DNA of 37,330 nt, from contig CALWAW010000108.1 of assembly GCA_944375845.1 (NCBI GenBank), forward strand, positions 1-37,330, given 5' to 3'. The notes under the pieces were generated by a model. That model was not told where the DNA came from and ran no database searches. It saw only the letters and a list, made by a program, of their open reading frames with translations. Positions 34,417 through 37,330 of the stretch are shown one piece after another (positions within the stretch are counted from its first letter, which is position 1; the number at the start of each line of letters is the position of its first letter). The position numbers and the translations under genes are program-made. This stretch comes from an uncultured Lachnospiraceae bacterium. GTDB taxonomy: Bacteria; Bacillota; Clostridia; Lachnospirales; Lachnospiraceae.

Positions 34417-35757
34417 ATGGAACAGATGACCCTTTTTGATTTTGACAGAGAGGCCGCCGCGCCCCTGGCCGCCAGGCTCAGGCCGGAAAGCCTGGACGAA
34501 TTTGTGGGACAGACCCACCTTCTGGGAAAGGGAAAGCTTCTGCGCCGCCTGATTGAGAGCGACCAGATCTCCTCCATGATTTTCTGGGGGCCTCCGGGAG
34601 TGGGAAAAACGACCCTCGCGCGGATCATCGCCAACCGCACAAAGGCCGCCTTTATTGACTTTTCCGCCGTTACCAGCGGCATAAAAGAAATCCGCTCCGT
34701 TATGGAGCGGGCAGAGGAAAACCGCCGCTTCGGCGAGCGGACGATCCTGTTTGTGGACGAGATCCACCGGTTCAACAAGGCCCAGCAGGACGCCTTCCTC
34801 CCCTTTGTGGAGAAGGGAAGCATCATCCTCATCGGCGCCACCACGGAGAACCCTTCCTTTGAGATCAACAGCGCTCTCCTTTCCCGGTGCCGGGTCTTTG
34901 TGCTCCAGAGCCTGAAAACGGAAGAGCTGACGGCCCTCCTTTCCCGCGCCCTCAAAAGCCCCAAAGGCTTCGGAAGCCTGAAGGTTTCCATTGACAAAGA
35001 GCTTCTTGAGGCCATTGCCGTCTTTGCCAACGGAGACGCCCGCTCCGCCCTGTCCACCCTGGAGATGGCGGTGCTCAACGGCGAGATGGAGGGGGATTCC
35101 ATCACCGTGACCAGAGAGACCCTGGAGCAGTGCATTTCCCGGAAATCCCTTTTATACGACAAAAAAGGCGAAGAACATTATAACCTGATCTCCGCCCTTC
35201 ATAAATCCATGAGAAATTCCGACCCCGACGCCGCCGTCTACTGGCTGGCGAGAATGCTGGAGGCCGGCGAGGATCCCCTCTATGTGGCCAGAAGGGTGAT
35301 CCGCTTTGCCAGCGAGGACGTGGGCCTCGCCGATCCCCGGGCCCTTCCCCTTGCCGTGGCCGCCTACGAGGCCTGCCATTATATCGGGATGCCCGAATGT
35401 ACGCTGAACCTGTCCCAGGCCGTGATCTATCTTTCCCTGGCGCCCAAGTCCAACTCCCTGGACCTGGCCTACAGCGCCGCGAAACAGGACGCCCTCCAGA
35501 GCCTGGCCGAGCCGGTGCCCCTTGTGATCCGCAACGCCCCCACCGGCCTTATGAAGGAGCTGGATTACGGAAAGGGGTATCAGTACGCCCACGATTTCAA
35601 GGACAGGCTCACCGCCATGCAGTGCCTGCCCGACTCCCTCGCGGGAAGGGAGTATTACCGTCCCGACGGCGAGGGAATGGAAAAATCCCTGAAGGAACGT
35701 CTGGAGCAGATCAAGGCGTGGAAGAAAGCCCAAAGCTCCCCTTCCCGCTCTTCTTGA
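34417..35757 (+). CDS. rarA: Replication-associated recombination protein A (RarA/MgsA)
   Basis: AAA+ ATPase of the clamp-loader family acting at stalled forks. 446 residues. Walker A GPPGVGKTT, Walker B LFVDEIHRFN, sensor ATTENPSFE; C-terminal tetramerisation domain with KSMRNSDPDAAVYWLARMLE and NAPTGLMKELDYGKGYQYAH. ATG at 34417 lies 7 nt after GGAGG; the ATG at 34411 is only 1 nt from it. The last 47 nt overlap the convergent GGDEF gene. Confidence 0.97.
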   Translation: MEQMTLFDFDREAAAPLAARLRPESLDEFVGQTHLLGKGKLLRRLIESDQISSMIFWGPPGVGKTTLARIIANRTKAAFIDFSAVTSGIKEIRSVMERAEENRRFGERTILFVDEIHRFNKAQQDAFLPFVEKGSIILIGATTENPSFEINSALLSRCRVFVLQSLKTEELTALLSRALKSPKGFGSLKVSIDKELLEAIAVFANGDARSALSTLEMAVLNGEMEGDSITVTRETLEQCISRKSLLYDKKGEEHYNLISALHKSMRNSDPDAAVYWLARMLEAGEDPLYVARRVIRFASEDVGLADPRALPLAVAAYEACHYIGMPECTLNLSQAVIYLSLAPKSNSLDLAYSAAKQDALQSLAEPVPLVIRNAPTGLMKELDYGKGYQYAHDFKDRLTAMQCLPDSLAGREYYRPDGEGMEKSLKERLEQIKAWKKAQSSPSRSS

Positions 35758-37033
35758 CCATGTAGAGCTTATCGTCCGCCTCTTTGAAAAGCTGGTCAAA
35801 GTTCCTGCTGCCGTCGCCCACGGCGATGCCCACGCTCACGGAAAGCTCCACCTTGTCATAGCCGGACACGTCCTCCCGGAAGGCGGTGCAGATGCTGTCC
35901 GCCCGCTCCCCAAGCACATCCTCCCGGACGCAGCCCGGCAGATACAGGAGGAATTCGTCTCCGCCGATCCTGGCGGCCACGTCGGCGCCCCTGGAATGGG
36001 TCTCCATGATCTTTGCCAGCCGGATCAGCACCTGGTCCCCCGTCTGGTGGCCATAGTTGTCGTTGAGCTGCTTGAAATTGTCGATGTCCATTAAAAACAT
36101 GGCTCCGGGCTGTCCCTTCATAAGGGACTCCTCAATGCTGGCGATGGCCCCCTTCCTGTTGAGGATCCCGGTGAGGGAATCCTCCATGGCCTCCCGGCGG
36201 AGGCGCTCCTGGAGCCGCATATCCTCGTTGATGTCCAGCATCACGCTGATCATTGCCCTTCTTCCGTCCTCCGTGACGATCTCATGTCCCTTGTCGTCCA
36301 CCCACAGCCTTGTGCCGTCCTTCCGGATCACCCGGTACTGGACGTCATATTCTCCGGTTTTTTCCAGGCTCTCATAAATGGTCTTTTCCACCCGGTCCCA
36401 GTCCTCGGGGTCAATGATCTTCTGCATCTTCTCCCCGGTCTCCTCCACAAGCTCCTCGTAGGTGTAGCCCAGATAATTCAGCATGGTGTCGTTGATGATA
36501 TAAAGGGGAAAGCCCTTTTCCAGGTATCCGCCCATGACGCCGCCCGGCAGCATGGACAGCATGATCTCCACCAGTTTTCTGCTGGCGGCGGCGTCCAGCC
36601 TTCCCACCGCGCCGCGGCTGTATTTGATGGGGAAGAACTCCCCGCCCTCCTGCTGGTCGGAAGGAGCCGACATGTGAAGGTTGACGATCCTCCAGTCCTC
36701 TCCGATTCTGGCCGCCGTCATGGTCAGGCGGGTCTGAAAGGTGAGCTCCACGCCGCCCTCGTCGGGCATGGAGGTATAGACGGTGCAGTAAACGCTGCAC
36801 AGATCCTCCCTGTGCCAGTTTTCCCGGTAATGCTCCAGCCTGTAGGAAAAGCCGCCCGGAAGGGTCTCAAACTCACGGCGCATCAGCTCTCTCAGCTGGG
36901 CCTTGTCAAGGGCCGTCTCCTGGGCTCCCGTGCCCAGGCTGATGACGCAGTCCGAAAGGAGGCCCAGCGCGGACTCCAGATCTCTTTTTACGAGATATGC
37001 GTCAAAAAACTGTGTGAGCAGCTGATGAATCAT
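35711..37033 (-). CDS. Diguanylate cyclase with NTF2-like and PAS domains
   Basis: Makes cyclic di-GMP. 440 residues. An N-terminal NTF2/SnoaL-like domain (about 1-125, with SVYCTVYTSMPDEGG and EDWRIVNLHMSAP), a PAS domain (about 165-280, with NYLGYTYEELVEETG and YRVIRKDGTRLWVDDKG), then GGDEF (about 285-440). The active site GGDEF is at 357-361 and an inhibitory RxxD site (RGAD, 348-351) precedes it by the standard five residues. No membrane segment, so a cytoplasmic sensor. ATG at 37033 follows GGAGG by 9 nt. Confidence 0.94.
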   Translation of the reverse strand: MIHQLLTQFFDAYLVKRDLESALGLLSDCVISLGTGAQETALDKAQLRELMRREFETLPGGFSYRLEHYRENWHREDLCSVYCTVYTSMPDEGGVELTFQTRLTMTAARIGEDWRIVNLHMSAPSDQQEGGEFFPIKYSRGAVGRLDAAASRKLVEIMLSMLPGGVMGGYLEKGFPLYIINDTMLNYLGYTYEELVEETGEKMQKIIDPEDWDRVEKTIYESLEKTGEYDVQYRVIRKDGTRLWVDDKGHEIVTEDGRRAMISVMLDINEDMRLQERLRREAMEDSLTGILNRKGAIASIEESLMKGQPGAMFLMDIDNFKQLNDNYGHQTGDQVLIRLAKIMETHSRGADVAARIGGDEFLLYLPGCVREDVLGERADSICTAFREDVSGYDKVELSVSVGIAVGDGSRNFDQLFKEADDKLYMVKKSGKGSFGLSSTP

Positions 37034-37070
37034 GAGTCCGTTCCTCCTGTAAACTCTTTGCAATATTTAG

Positions 37071-37079
37071 ATTATACCA
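37071..37079 (-). promoter_or_regulatory. Extended -10 of the GGDEF gene
   Basis: Leftward TGGTATAAT: TATAAT at 37071-37076 with extended TG. No clear -35 at 17 nt. About 38 nt before the ATG. Confidence 0.5.
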
Positions 37080-37150
37080 CATTTTTCACATTTTATGGGA
37101 CAATTTACCATATTTTTCCTTTGTCGGGAGAGCGGCATACTCGACCACGC

Positions 37151-37179
37151 AAAAAGGGCTCTCCCTTACGGGAAAGCCC
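37151..37179 (-). terminator. Terminator of tuf
   Basis: Leftward stem of 10 bp with one mismatch (GGGCTTTCCC/GGGAGAGCCC), loop GTAA, followed by TTTTT (37151-37155). Confidence 0.92.
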
Positions 37180-37197
37180 TTTGAAAGGTCAGCTTGA

Positions 37198-37330
37198 TTA
37201 CTCGATGATGGAAGCAACTCTTCCGGAACCAACGGTTCTGCCGCCCTCACGGATAGCGAAGGTAAGACCCTGCTCCATAGCGATGGGATGAATCAGCTCG
37301 ATGGTCATTTCAACGTTGTCGCCAGGCATG
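37198..37330 (-). CDS. tuf: Elongation factor Tu, C-terminal end (5' part outside window)
   Basis: Only the last 44 codons are present. They encode [20 protein letters not shown], then [20 protein letters not shown] and the terminal IIE, matching the third domain of EF-Tu that delivers aminoacyl-tRNA. Ends in TAA with a strong terminator downstream. Confidence 0.97.
   Translation of the reverse strand, partial: MPGDNVEMTIELIHPIAMEQGLTFAIREGGRTVGSGRVASIIE

Noticed and set aside
34302-35162. 286-codon minus-strand frame opposite rarA
   Set aside because: Ser/Arg-rich nonsense composition, antisense to AAA+ motifs.
36284-37291. 335-codon plus-strand frame opposite the GGDEF gene and tuf terminator
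   Set aside because: It runs through a promoter and a terminator and has no similarity to known proteins.

Overview
The window is a chromosomal segment from a GC-rich, spore-forming clostridial bacterium, most likely a member of the Lachnospiraceae. The evidence is the complete S10-spc-alpha ribosomal order with secY-adk-map-KOW-infA, an L17 with a large insertion, a DUF6465 protein, SpoVAE, a SleB-type wall hydrolase, and strong Gram-positive Shine-Dalgarno (SD) sequences. No transposase, integrase, tRNA, rRNA or CRISPR array was seen, so this is mostly core chromosome with small accessory patches.

Left edge to 19.1 kb (minus strand, read right to left): a promoter at 19060-19088 and a folded leader of about 230 nt open the operon rpsJ-rplC-rplD-rplW-rplB-rpsS-rplV-rpsC-rplP-rpmC-rpsQ-rplN-rplX-rplE-rpsN-rpsH-rplF-rplR-rpsE-rpmD-rplO-secY-adk-map-KOW protein-infA-rpmJ-rpsM-rpsK-rpsD-rpoA-rplQ. 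A second promoter with the same -35 (TTGCTT), 17-nt spacer and TATAAT lies between infA and rpmJ and would drive the alpha part separately. A Tet(M)/EF-G-like ribosome-associated GTPase follows rplQ and runs off the left edge. Several gaps inside the operon hold hairpins without U-tracts. The rpsH-rpsN gap (about 370 nt) holds a cluster of long direct repeats.

19.2-25.7 kb: a polytopic membrane protein of unknown function, an aldo/keto reductase, an RlmI-like methyltransferase, three related single-pass membrane proteins (two with an N-terminal zinc ribbon), a short-chain dehydrogenase and a YigZ/IMPACT protein.

25.7-30.8 kb: envelope and spore genes, namely a bifunctional class A penicillin-binding protein, a lone spoVAE, a coiled-coil plus SleB-type cell wall hydrolase, and a DUF6465 protein.

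30.9-37.3 kb: a cellobiose-type PTS operon (IIC-IIB-IIA-6-phospho-beta-glucosidase), the replication-associated ATPase RarA, an NTF2-like/PAS/GGDEF diguanylate cyclase, and the 3' end of tuf with its terminator.

The most notable signal is a regulatory layout seen twice. At 2150-2202 (GTPase gene) and 28562-28622 (spoVAE) a long near-perfect hairpin covers the SD or the start codon of the downstream gene, so mRNA read through from the upstream gene should be translationally closed. At the GTPase gene a good promoter sits inside the 5' arm of the hairpin, so the gene's own transcript would lack that arm and stay open.
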